From the NCBI RefSeq assembly GCF_900091725.1, contig NZ_FMBW01000090.1:1-60293 (forward strand): a stretch of DNA of 60,293 nucleotides. The letters are read 5' to 3'. The notes under the pieces were generated by a model, which saw only the letters and a list, made by a program, of their open reading frames with translations, did no database searches and was not told the DNA's origin. The DNA comes from Streptomyces sp. DvalAA-43 (GTDB taxonomy: Bacteria; Actinomycetota; Actinomycetes; Streptomycetales; Streptomycetaceae). Shown piece after piece: positions 50,973-57,834 of the stretch (position 1 is its first letter; each line of letters starts with the position of its first letter). Both the position numbers and the translations under genes were made by a program.

Positions 50973-52079
50973 CTACACGGCGTCGCGCTGCCGCAGCCGT
51001 TCCTGCTCCACCGCCGCGTAGAGCGACTTGATGTTGGCGCTGCCGAAGGTGTTCGCTCCGGCCCGCTCGATGACCTCGAAGAAGAAGGTCTTCCGCGGGT
51101 GGGTGGACCGGCAGAAGATCTGGAAGAGCTGGCCGTTGTGGTCCTCGTCGACGAGCAGGTCCAGGCCGCGCAGTTCGGTGATCGAGTGCCGGGAGAGCTC
51201 CAGCCGTTCGGCGAGGGTGTCGTAGTACGCGCCCGGTGTGCGCAGGAACTCCACGCCGCGCTGCCGCATCGAGCCGACGGTGGCCACGATGTCGGCGGTC
51301 GTGAGTGCGATGTGCTGGACCCCGGCCCCGCCGTGGTTCTTGATGAACTGGTCGATCTGGCCGGGCTCACCGGTCAGGTCCGGCTCCAGCAGGGTCAGCA
51401 CGACCTCCCGGGAGGGGCCGCAGACCACCTTCGAGTTCATCGCCTGGGTGCCCACCTCGATGTGTTCCTCGAACATCACCGTGAAGCCGAGCACCGTCTC
51501 GTAGAACTCGACGGTCGGGTCGAGCTGGCCCGCCTCCACGCAGACCGCGAGATGGTCCACCGCGTACAGCTCCGGCTCGCCGTTCCCGGGTCCGGGGTAC
51601 GGGGAGTCGTCCAGGAGCGCGAGGCCGGGCAGGGCGCGCGGGTCGGCGTCGGCGGGCCGCTCGACGAAGGTGTGCAGCACATCGCCGAAGCCCGCCACCG
51701 AGGCGGTGACGATGCCGTCGTGGTCGGTGGGTGCGGCGACCGGGCGGGCCCCGCGCGACACCGCGGTGGCGAAGGCGGCACGGGTGTCCGCGACGCCGAG
51801 GCCGATACCGGCCACGCCGTCGCCGTGCGCCTCCGCGTAGAACCCGGCGGGGTGGTCCTGCACCGTGGTCTCGGTGAGCACCAGCCGGATGTCGCCGCCG
51901 CCCACGGCGACCGACCGGGTGTCGTGCGCGGCGACCGCCGTGGAACGGGCGTAGGGCGCGAGCCCGAGGCCGTCTACCAGCGCGGGCAGCGCGGCGTCCA
52001 CATCGGCCACGTGGAACTCGATGTGATCGAGGGCGAGTCCGTGGAACACGTCCGTCCCGCTGTCACCTGTCTGTGTCAT
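50973..52079 (-). CDS. hmaS: 4-hydroxymandelate synthase (HppD-like)
   Basis: 368-aa Fe(II) dioxygenase with two VOC domains. Iron ligands H176 (AVDHLAVCV), H256 (GVQHIALTT) and E335 (FFFEVIER). The C-terminus GANTFGSANIKSLYAAVEQE is the HppD/HmaS type. HmaS converts 4-hydroxyphenylpyruvate to 4-hydroxymandelate, whereas HppD makes homogentisate; the residues that decide are not certain from reading alone. The neighbouring hmo and aminotransferase genes, and NEFLRTPGAYYD-type HmaS wording (VEFLRTPGAYYDTL), favour HmaS. ATG at 52079, 52 bp after the mbtH gene. Confidence 0.85.
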   Translation of the reverse strand: MTQTGDSGTDVFHGLALDHIEFHVADVDAALPALVDGLGLAPYARSTAVAAHDTRSVAVGGGDIRLVLTETTVQDHPAGFYAEAHGDGVAGIGLGVADTRAAFATAVSRGARPVAAPTDHDGIVTASVAGFGDVLHTFVERPADADPRALPGLALLDDSPYPGPGNGEPELYAVDHLAVCVEAGQLDPTVEFYETVLGFTVMFEEHIEVGTQAMNSKVVCGPSREVVLTLLEPDLTGEPGQIDQFIKNHGGAGVQHIALTTADIVATVGSMRQRGVEFLRTPGAYYDTLAERLELSRHSITELRGLDLLVDEDHNGQLFQIFCRSTHPRKTFFFEVIERAGANTFGSANIKSLYAAVEQERLRQRDAV

Positions 52080-52131
52080 GGGACTGTTGTCCTTTCCTCG
52101 GTCCGGCCGGGGAGCCGGGGGCTGTTGCGGA

Positions 52132-52362
52132 TCAGGCGACGGGCTGCGCGGTGGCGCCGTCCATGGCTTCGGCGAGGCTTCTGGGGCGCATGTCCGTCCA
52201 GGTCCGCTCGATGTGGTCGAGGCAGGACTGCCGGCTGTCCTCGCCGTGCACCTGCTCCCAGCCCTCGGGTACGGGCAGCCGGGCCGGCCACAGCGAGTAC
52301 TGGTGCTCGTCGTTGCGCAGCACGAGGTAGCGGGCGTCGTCGTCCTCGAACGGGTTGGTCAT
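52132..52362 (-). CDS. mbtH: MbtH-like protein
   Basis: 76 aa. Canonical motif pattern: NPFEDDDARYLVLRNDEHQYSLWP, VPEGW and SCLDHIERTWTDMRP with the conserved Trp residues. MbtH proteins bind adenylation domains and are needed for the solubility or activity of many. ATG at 52362. Located between the thioesterase and hmaS genes; partner A domain(s) are presumably in the NRPS beyond the window end and the one at 57.8-60.3 kb. Confidence 0.95.
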   Translation of the reverse strand: MTNPFEDDDARYLVLRNDEHQYSLWPARLPVPEGWEQVHGEDSRQSCLDHIERTWTDMRPRSLAEAMDGATAQPVA

Positions 52363-52388
52363 CGCGGTTTCCTTCCGTGGGTCGGTGG

Positions 52389-53192
52389 TCATGTCAGGCG
52401 GGCGAGGTGCCCGGTGACGACACGCGCGATCTCCCCGGCGTGTTCGGGGTCGAGCACGGCGCGGTGCTCGCACGGCAGCTCGTGCACGTCGAGGTCGCCG
52501 CCGATGTGGGGGCGCCACTGGTCGGCGTCGGCGCCGGAGCGGCCGGGTTCCTTCGCCGCGCTCATCAGCAGCACATCGCCGTCGTAGTGGCCGGGCCGAT
52601 GGGCGGCGATGATCTCGCAGCTGTTGGCGAAGACGTCCAGCAGCCGTGCGAGGTGGCTCTCCTCCCAGCCCGCGAAGGCGCTGCCCGTCGCCCTGACGCG
52701 CTCCCGGAGCTCGGCGGGCGTCGCCCGGACCGGGTCCAGGCCCTCGATGTCCGCCCGCAGCTCGTGCAGGAACCCCGCGCGGATCGCACCGGGGCCGCCT
52801 TCGGTGAACCGTTCCCCGTCGCCGGGGAAGCTGTCGAGGATCGCGACCAGCCCGACCTCCTCGCCAGCCGCGTGCAGGATGCGCGCCATCTCGTGCACGG
52901 CGAAGCCGCCGAGCGACCAGCCGAGCAGGTGGTACGGCCCGGTGGGCCGGACGGTCCGGATCAGCCGGAGGTAGGTCACCGCCATCTCGTGCACCGAGCG
53001 CGGCAGGGTGGCGTCGGGGAGCAGCCCCGGGGACTGGATCGCGTACAGCGGGTGGGCGGGTGCGAGCGCCCCGCACAGGGTGGCGTAGCACCAGCCGACG
53101 CCGATGCCGGGATGGACGCAGAACAGCGGCTCGGCGGTGCCGCGGGGGCGCAGGGCCAGCAGGGTGGCGAGGCCCTCACCGGTGTCGTCCAC
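52389..53192 (-). CDS. Stand-alone NRPS-type thioesterase
   Basis: 267-aa alpha/beta hydrolase. Nucleophile S93 in GWSLGG, acid in AILDSFPGD, His in PCEHRAVL. The start EPLFCVHPGIGVGWCYATLCGALAPAHPLYAIQSPGL and the lid arrangement match type I (EntF-like) thioesterase domains more than classical proof-reading TEII. The NRPS gene visible here ends directly after its PCP without a TE, so this protein could release the peptide in trans. GTG at 53192, 45 bp after the P450. Confidence 0.88.
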   Translation of the reverse strand: MDDTGEGLATLLALRPRGTAEPLFCVHPGIGVGWCYATLCGALAPAHPLYAIQSPGLLPDATLPRSVHEMAVTYLRLIRTVRPTGPYHLLGWSLGGFAVHEMARILHAAGEEVGLVAILDSFPGDGERFTEGGPGAIRAGFLHELRADIEGLDPVRATPAELRERVRATGSAFAGWEESHLARLLDVFANSCEIIAAHRPGHYDGDVLLMSAAKEPGRSGADADQWRPHIGGDLDVHELPCEHRAVLDPEHAGEIARVVTGHLARLT

Positions 53193-53237
53193 TGCCGACT
53201 CCCTTCTGATGGTGGTGGGTTGGTGGTCGGGGCGGTC

Positions 53238-54422
53238 TCAGCGCCAGGTCAGGTCCACGGTGAGGGCGCGGTAGCCCTGGATGATGTTGGAGTGCAGCCA
53301 CGACGGCTCGGTGGCGAGCCCGACGCCGTCGATCCGGTCGGCCATCGCGGAGTACAGCGAGTGCAGTTCGATCCGGGTCATCGCGGCGCCGAGGCAGTGG
53401 TGCGGGCCGTGTCCGAACCCGAGGTGGCCGTTGCCGCGGTCGAGCCGGAACGCGCCGGGGGACGCGAAGACGGCCGGGTCGCGGTTGCAGGAGGCGAGCC
53501 ACACCGCGACCGCGTCGCCCTTGCGGATCGACGCGTCACCGACCCGTGTGTCCTCGGACGCCACCCGCAGCACGTGCATCGCGGGGGATGTCCAGCGGAC
53601 CGTCTCCTCGACCGCGGCCGCGATCAGGGAGCGGTCGGCGGCGAGGGCGGGCAGCAGGTCGGGGGTGACCGCAGCGGCGTGGAAGGCCCCGGTGATCGCG
53701 TGCCGGGTCGTCTCGTTGCCGCCGACCAGGACGTTGTCGCAGTTCATCACCACGTCCTCGAACGGCAGGGAGCCGTCGGCCAGCAGCGCGCTGGGCAGGT
53801 CGTCGCCGGGGTGTTCGCGGCGGAAGTCGACGAGTTCGTGGAAGTACACCAGGATCTGGGTGTGGGCCTCGCCCGGGGACAGCTCGTTGCCGCCGGCGCC
53901 CGCTTCGCCGAAGGCGTCCCGGGTGAGGGCGATCAGCCATTCCCGGTCCGACTCGGGAATCCCGAGGATCTCGCAGACCACGGAGGCCGGCAGCCGCGGG
54001 CCGATGTCCTTGGCCACCTGGACGGCCGGTTCGCCTTCCAGCCGGTCCAGCAGGCTGTGCGCCTCCCGGGCGACGAACTCGGCCATCGTGTCGGCCTTCA
54101 GCCGGGAGAGGAAGGGGCCGATCAGTTTCCGCAGCGCGTGGTGGCGGGCCCCGTCGGTGACCACGATCATGCGGCCGCCGGCATGGTCGGGGTGCTCGGC
54201 GTCGAAGCCGAGCATCATGCCGTACTCGGAGGTGAACGGGCCCTTCGGGCCGAGGACCCGGCTGCCCAGCCGGTGGGAGAACACCGACCAGAACCCACTG
54301 GGCGTGGTGCCCGGTCCGGTCCAGGGGACTGCCTGTGCCAGCGCCATCTCCCGCCACAGGTGGAAGCGGTCGGCGCTGGTGTACAGCACGGGGTCGGCCA
54401 GGTCCGGGGTATCCGTGATCAT
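53238..54422 (-). CDS. Cytochrome P450 of the NRPS cluster
   Basis: 394 aa. Heme loop FGHGPHHCLG, ExxR motif ETVR in AAVEETVRWTSPAMHV, and I-helix VGGNETTRHA (the G-G-N-E-T-T form common in P450s that act on amino acids bound to carrier proteins). Possible roles are beta-hydroxylation of an aminoacyl-PCP, or oxidation of a phenylglycine or capreomycidine residue; not decidable from sequence. ATG at 54422 overlaps the capreomycidine-synthase stop (ATGA). Confidence 0.9.
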   Translation of the reverse strand: MITDTPDLADPVLYTSADRFHLWREMALAQAVPWTGPGTTPSGFWSVFSHRLGSRVLGPKGPFTSEYGMMLGFDAEHPDHAGGRMIVVTDGARHHALRKLIGPFLSRLKADTMAEFVAREAHSLLDRLEGEPAVQVAKDIGPRLPASVVCEILGIPESDREWLIALTRDAFGEAGAGGNELSPGEAHTQILVYFHELVDFRREHPGDDLPSALLADGSLPFEDVVMNCDNVLVGGNETTRHAITGAFHAAAVTPDLLPALAADRSLIAAAVEETVRWTSPAMHVLRVASEDTRVGDASIRKGDAVAVWLASCNRDPAVFASPGAFRLDRGNGHLGFGHGPHHCLGAAMTRIELHSLYSAMADRIDGVGLATEPSWLHSNIIQGYRALTVDLTWR

Positions 54423-55594
54423 GACGTGCCTCTCTCGGGGTGGGCACCGCTCCCGGTCACGACGTCCCGGAAGGTGTGCGCCAGCACTCCGAGGCCGCGC
54501 TCCAGGACGGCGGTGTCGCAGCCGAACCCGATCCGCATCCTGTCCGGGTGGTCGAAACAGCTGCCGGGGACGACGAGAACGCCGTGCTCGGCGAGGAGCG
54601 CCTCGCAGTGCGGCTCGACATCAGCCACTCCCCGTACCCGGGGCAGCGCCACCACACCGCCCGCCGGCAGCGCGCAGGCGAACAGGTCCGCGTTGTCGGC
54701 GAGCCAGGCGGCGAGCACCTCCCGGCCGAGCCTCGCCCGCCGCAACTGCGGGGCGAGCACCGCGTCGGCGTTCTCCAGCACGGCGGTGGCGATGGCCTCG
54801 CTGAGCGGCGAGGTGGAGAGTGTCAGGTAGTCCCGCAGCCGCACCATGTCGTCGATCAGCGCGGGCGGTGCCACCGTCCATCCCAGCCGGAGCCCCGGCA
54901 GGCCGTACGCCTTGGAGAGGGTGCCGAAGGAGACACAGCGCTCGATGAGCGTCGTCGGGTCGGGCAGGGGCGGGGCCTCGTAGGTGAGCATGGTGGAGGC
55001 GCCGTCCCAGAACAGGTGGCAGCCGTGCCGGTCCACGAGGTCGAGCAGCCGCCGGAAGCCGGTCTCGTCGAGGGTGACGCCGGTGGGGTTGTGCGGGAAG
55101 TTGACCACCACCGCGCGGGTGCGCTCGGTCAGCAGGCCGGCCAGCCGGTCCAGGTCGGGCGCGAAGTCGGCGTCCCCGTCGAGCGGCCACTCGACCAGCC
55201 GGGCGCCGAGCGCCTCCGCGATGCTCCACAGCGACTGGTAGGCGGGGCGGACCGTCACCACCTCGTCGCCGGGCCGGATCAGTGCGGACAGGGCCAGGAA
55301 CATCGACTCCGACGAGCCGTGTCCGACCGCCACCCGCTCGGGATCGGGCACGCCGATGTGACGGGCGATGGCCTCGCGCAGCGGTGCGGCACCGGTGGAG
55401 GGGCTGTCCCGGAACGGCAGGGCGGCCAGGTCGGCCAGGTCCACTCCGGCCAGCTCCCTCAGGTCGCCCAGGGTGTAGTTCTCCACCCCGGAGCTGGAGA
55501 TGTCCGTCCGGGCGTCGAAGTAGCGGTCACGGAGCCAGTATTCGAGGCGCGCGGGCGCGATGGCGGCCAGGCCCGCGAAGTCGGGGGCGCTCAT
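54419..55594 (-). CDS. vioD: Capreomycidine synthase (VioD-like PLP enzyme)
   Basis: 391 aa, fold-type I PLP enzyme closely resembling VioD of viomycin biosynthesis: WLRDRYFDARTDISSSGVENYTLGDLREL, GHGSSESMFLALSALIRPGDE, VVVNFPHNPTGV, and PLP lysine K228 in FGTLSKAYGLPGLRLGWTV. VioD cyclises (2S,3S)-3-hydroxyarginine to (2S,3R)-capreomycidine. The residues TDISSSGV at 30-37 are a VioD hallmark. ATG at 55594 overlaps the VioC-like stop, ATGA. It directly follows its expected substrate-making enzyme, which supports the call. Confidence 0.92.
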   Translation of the reverse strand: MSAPDFAGLAAIAPARLEYWLRDRYFDARTDISSSGVENYTLGDLRELAGVDLADLAALPFRDSPSTGAAPLREAIARHIGVPDPERVAVGHGSSESMFLALSALIRPGDEVVTVRPAYQSLWSIAEALGARLVEWPLDGDADFAPDLDRLAGLLTERTRAVVVNFPHNPTGVTLDETGFRRLLDLVDRHGCHLFWDGASTMLTYEAPPLPDPTTLIERCVSFGTLSKAYGLPGLRLGWTVAPPALIDDMVRLRDYLTLSTSPLSEAIATAVLENADAVLAPQLRRARLGREVLAAWLADNADLFACALPAGGVVALPRVRGVADVEPHCEALLAEHGVLVVPGSCFDHPDRMRIGFGCDTAVLERGLGVLAHTFRDVVTGSGAHPERGTS

Positions 55595-56619
55595 CCGATG
55601 ACCCGGGCGGAACCGTCCACCCATCCGGGCCGGGTACGGCGCAGATCCTCGACGATGTTGATCCGCTTGAGCCAGCGGTCGGCGCCCGTGTACGCGGCGC
55701 GGAAGGCGCGCCGTCCGTGCACCGCGTTCCGGTTGTCGATGAACCCCATGTCCCCGGCGTGCAGGGCCAGGTCGTAGAGGCTCCCGTCGATGTGCGCGAC
55801 CACGCACTCCAGGGCGCGCTTGGCCTCCTCGTCGTCGTCCGCGGCAACGGTGTAGTCCCGGTCGATGCGCAGGACGGGCGCGTCCGCGCAGCCCTCGATG
55901 ACGGCCACCGCCGGGGCCTGCCCCCGCTCGGTGCCGGCCCCTTCGTGTGCCGCGTCCGGGTAGGTGCGGAAGCGGGGCTGCGCGAGGATCCGCCCGATGT
56001 CCTCGGGGATGCGGTCCAGGTCGACGTACCCGACGGTGGTGGGGGTCAGGTCGGGGCTGCGCAGGCACAGCAGGCCGACGTAGTCGGCGCGGGCCGGTGA
56101 GAAGGCGTCCTCGATGTGCCAGCCCAGCTCCTGCGTGCTGCTGGCGCTGATCAGGCTGTACTCGTAGCCGCGGGTCGGCACCACGTCGGTGACCAGCCGC
56201 CCGTCCTGCTGGGTGGCCCAGCCGATCGGGTCGCCGAGCAGGGCGCCGTACAGCATCGCCAGGAACCCGTACGCCCGGCAGTCCTCGCGGTCGGCCTCGC
56301 GCCAGCTGTCCGGGGTCTGTCCCAGGTGCTCCTCGTCGATCACGTTGCCGCTCACCACCAGGGCGTGTTTCCGTTCGTCGAGACGCCCCGCGTTGAGGAG
56401 GCTGCGGGCACGTTTGGGCAGGTCGTGGGAGATCACCGCGACGTCCGCCAGGAAGGCCGGGTCACCGGGGTGTCCGTACTCGTGGGCGCACCGCTGTGCC
56501 AGTCGGTGGGCCTGGGCGGCTTCCTCGGGGGTGAGCACGCAGCGGATCACGAAGCCGGGTCCGGCCCGGTCCACGTTCTCGTCGTGCGGGTGCACCGGTG
56601 GATGTGCCGTGCTGGTCAT
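55591..56619 (-). CDS. vioC: L-arginine beta-hydroxylase (VioC-like, Fe(II)/2-oxoglutarate)
   Basis: 342 aa of the clavaminate-synthase-like family. Iron ligands H168 and E170 in QELGWHIEDAFSPARADYVGLLCLRS, H301 in NRNAVHGRRAF, then the 2-oxoglutarate-binding Arg region DRWLKRINIVEDL. Closely follows VioC in segment order (WATQQDGRLVTDVVP; SASSTQELGWH). VioC makes (2S,3S)-3-hydroxyarginine, the VioD substrate. ATG at 56619 is the first Met of the fold. Family members also include Asn and other Arg hydroxylases; the vioD neighbour makes arginine most likely. Confidence 0.9.
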   Translation of the reverse strand: MTSTAHPPVHPHDENVDRAGPGFVIRCVLTPEEAAQAHRLAQRCAHEYGHPGDPAFLADVAVISHDLPKRARSLLNAGRLDERKHALVVSGNVIDEEHLGQTPDSWREADREDCRAYGFLAMLYGALLGDPIGWATQQDGRLVTDVVPTRGYEYSLISASSTQELGWHIEDAFSPARADYVGLLCLRSPDLTPTTVGYVDLDRIPEDIGRILAQPRFRTYPDAAHEGAGTERGQAPAVAVIEGCADAPVLRIDRDYTVAADDDEEAKRALECVVAHIDGSLYDLALHAGDMGFIDNRNAVHGRRAFRAAYTGADRWLKRINIVEDLRRTRPGWVDGSARVIG

Positions 56620-56681
56620 GGGGCTCCTCACGGTGGGTGGACCGCCACACTGGATTCGGGCGGGGTGGCCGCGACGGCGGC

Positions 56682-57824
56682 TCAGGAACGGCCGGTCAGC
56701 ATGCGCAGCATCCAGTCGTGCAACTGGTGGACCGGCAGGTCGAATTCGGTCAGCCGGGCGGGCTCGGCAAGCCCGCTCTCCAGGCCGCTCTGGACGAGGG
56801 CACACGCCTCCATGTCCTCGACGTGGATCGCCTTCAGGCCCTCCATCGTGACGGCCAGCCGCTCCGCGAAGTGCGGGGTCTCCAGCTCGTCGGGGGGCAG
56901 CAGGAATTCCCACGACACGCGGTGTTCGGTGGTGCTCTCCGGGATGATCCTCAGCCAGAACGCGGAGCCGGGCTGGACGCCCGCGCAGAGCAGGGGGAAC
57001 ACCGAGAACAAGTGCATGTCCTTGGACGGGGAGCCCTCGACGTCGACGAACGACTGCATGTACAGGTAGTCGTCGCCGCAGGTCATCGACGCGCAGCTCC
57101 ACGGCTCGCCGTGGTTGTCCACGGCGCGGGCGGTCTTGGCCGGCAGCAGCGGGTCGAGCGTGCCGGAGTGGGTGCCGAGGTGGTGGTAGTACTCGTTGAA
57201 GTTCTCCCACATCACCTTCCAGTTCCAGGCCGAGTCGAATTCGACGGCGGCGACGGTGACCATGTCGGCCAGCCCCCAGCCGTCCAGGACCGTGTCAAGG
57301 CCGGACAGTGACGGCCCGAGCGGCTCGGCGCCGCCCGCCGGGTTGACGAACAGCCAGCCCTGCCACAGCTCGTGGGGGATCTCGGCGAGCCCACAGGCCG
57401 CCCGGTCGATCCGGGGGCCGACCAGCGGTGCGGAGAGCAGGCCGCCGTCGAGACCGAAGGTCCACCGGTGGTAGGGGCAGACGATCCGGGAGGTCTCTCC
57501 GGGCTCCTCGGCCAGCCGCATGGAGCGGTGGGTGCACGCGTTGGGGAGGACGTGGAGCGTCCCGGCGGCGTCGGTGGTGAGCAGCAGACTGTACCCGGCG
57601 GCCTCGGCCGGCCGGTACGTGCCGGGTCCGGGCAGCTGGTCCACCCGGCAGACCGGGACCCAGCCCCGGCCGAACAGCTCACGCTGCTCCGTCGCGTACA
57701 GCAGGGGGCTGGTGTAGAAGTCGGCCGGCAGTCCCCGGCCGAGAGCGACCTGCTCCTGTGCGGCGAGAAGGTACTTGGGGAGCTCGGTGGCCTCGGTGGT
57801 GGGGGTGTGCTGATGGTCGGTCAC
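56682..57824 (-). CDS. Rieske non-heme iron oxygenase (VioQ-like)
   Basis: 380 aa. Rieske cluster ligands C97 and H99 (CTHRSM), C116 and H119 (CPYHRW); mononuclear iron ligands H214 and H219 in NEYYHHLGTHSG, with E211 preceding and a later Asp in HVEDMEACALV. Rieske hydroxylase of the choline-monooxygenase/phenylpropionate family. In viomycin the Rieske enzyme VioQ hydroxylates the capreomycidine ring, so the position next to vioC and vioD suggests the same here, though that is inference. GTG at 57824. Needs a separate reductase, not in the window. Confidence 0.88.
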   Translation of the reverse strand: MTDHQHTPTTEATELPKYLLAAQEQVALGRGLPADFYTSPLLYATEQRELFGRGWVPVCRVDQLPGPGTYRPAEAAGYSLLLTTDAAGTLHVLPNACTHRSMRLAEEPGETSRIVCPYHRWTFGLDGGLLSAPLVGPRIDRAACGLAEIPHELWQGWLFVNPAGGAEPLGPSLSGLDTVLDGWGLADMVTVAAVEFDSAWNWKVMWENFNEYYHHLGTHSGTLDPLLPAKTARAVDNHGEPWSCASMTCGDDYLYMQSFVDVEGSPSKDMHLFSVFPLLCAGVQPGSAFWLRIIPESTTEHRVSWEFLLPPDELETPHFAERLAVTMEGLKAIHVEDMEACALVQSGLESGLAEPARLTEFDLPVHQLHDWMLRMLTGRS

Positions 57825-57834
57825 GGTCGAAACC

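Noticed and set aside
50973..52079. Plain HppD of tyrosine catabolism
   Set aside because: Situated in a biosynthetic run with hmo, MbtH and NRPS genes; homogentisate pathway genes are absent. HmaS is a better fit, though specificity residues were not checked rigorously.
50853..54830. 1325-codon plus-strand open frame across the NRPS tailoring genes
   Set aside because: Overlaps seven well-supported minus-strand genes and has no recognisable domain or start signal.
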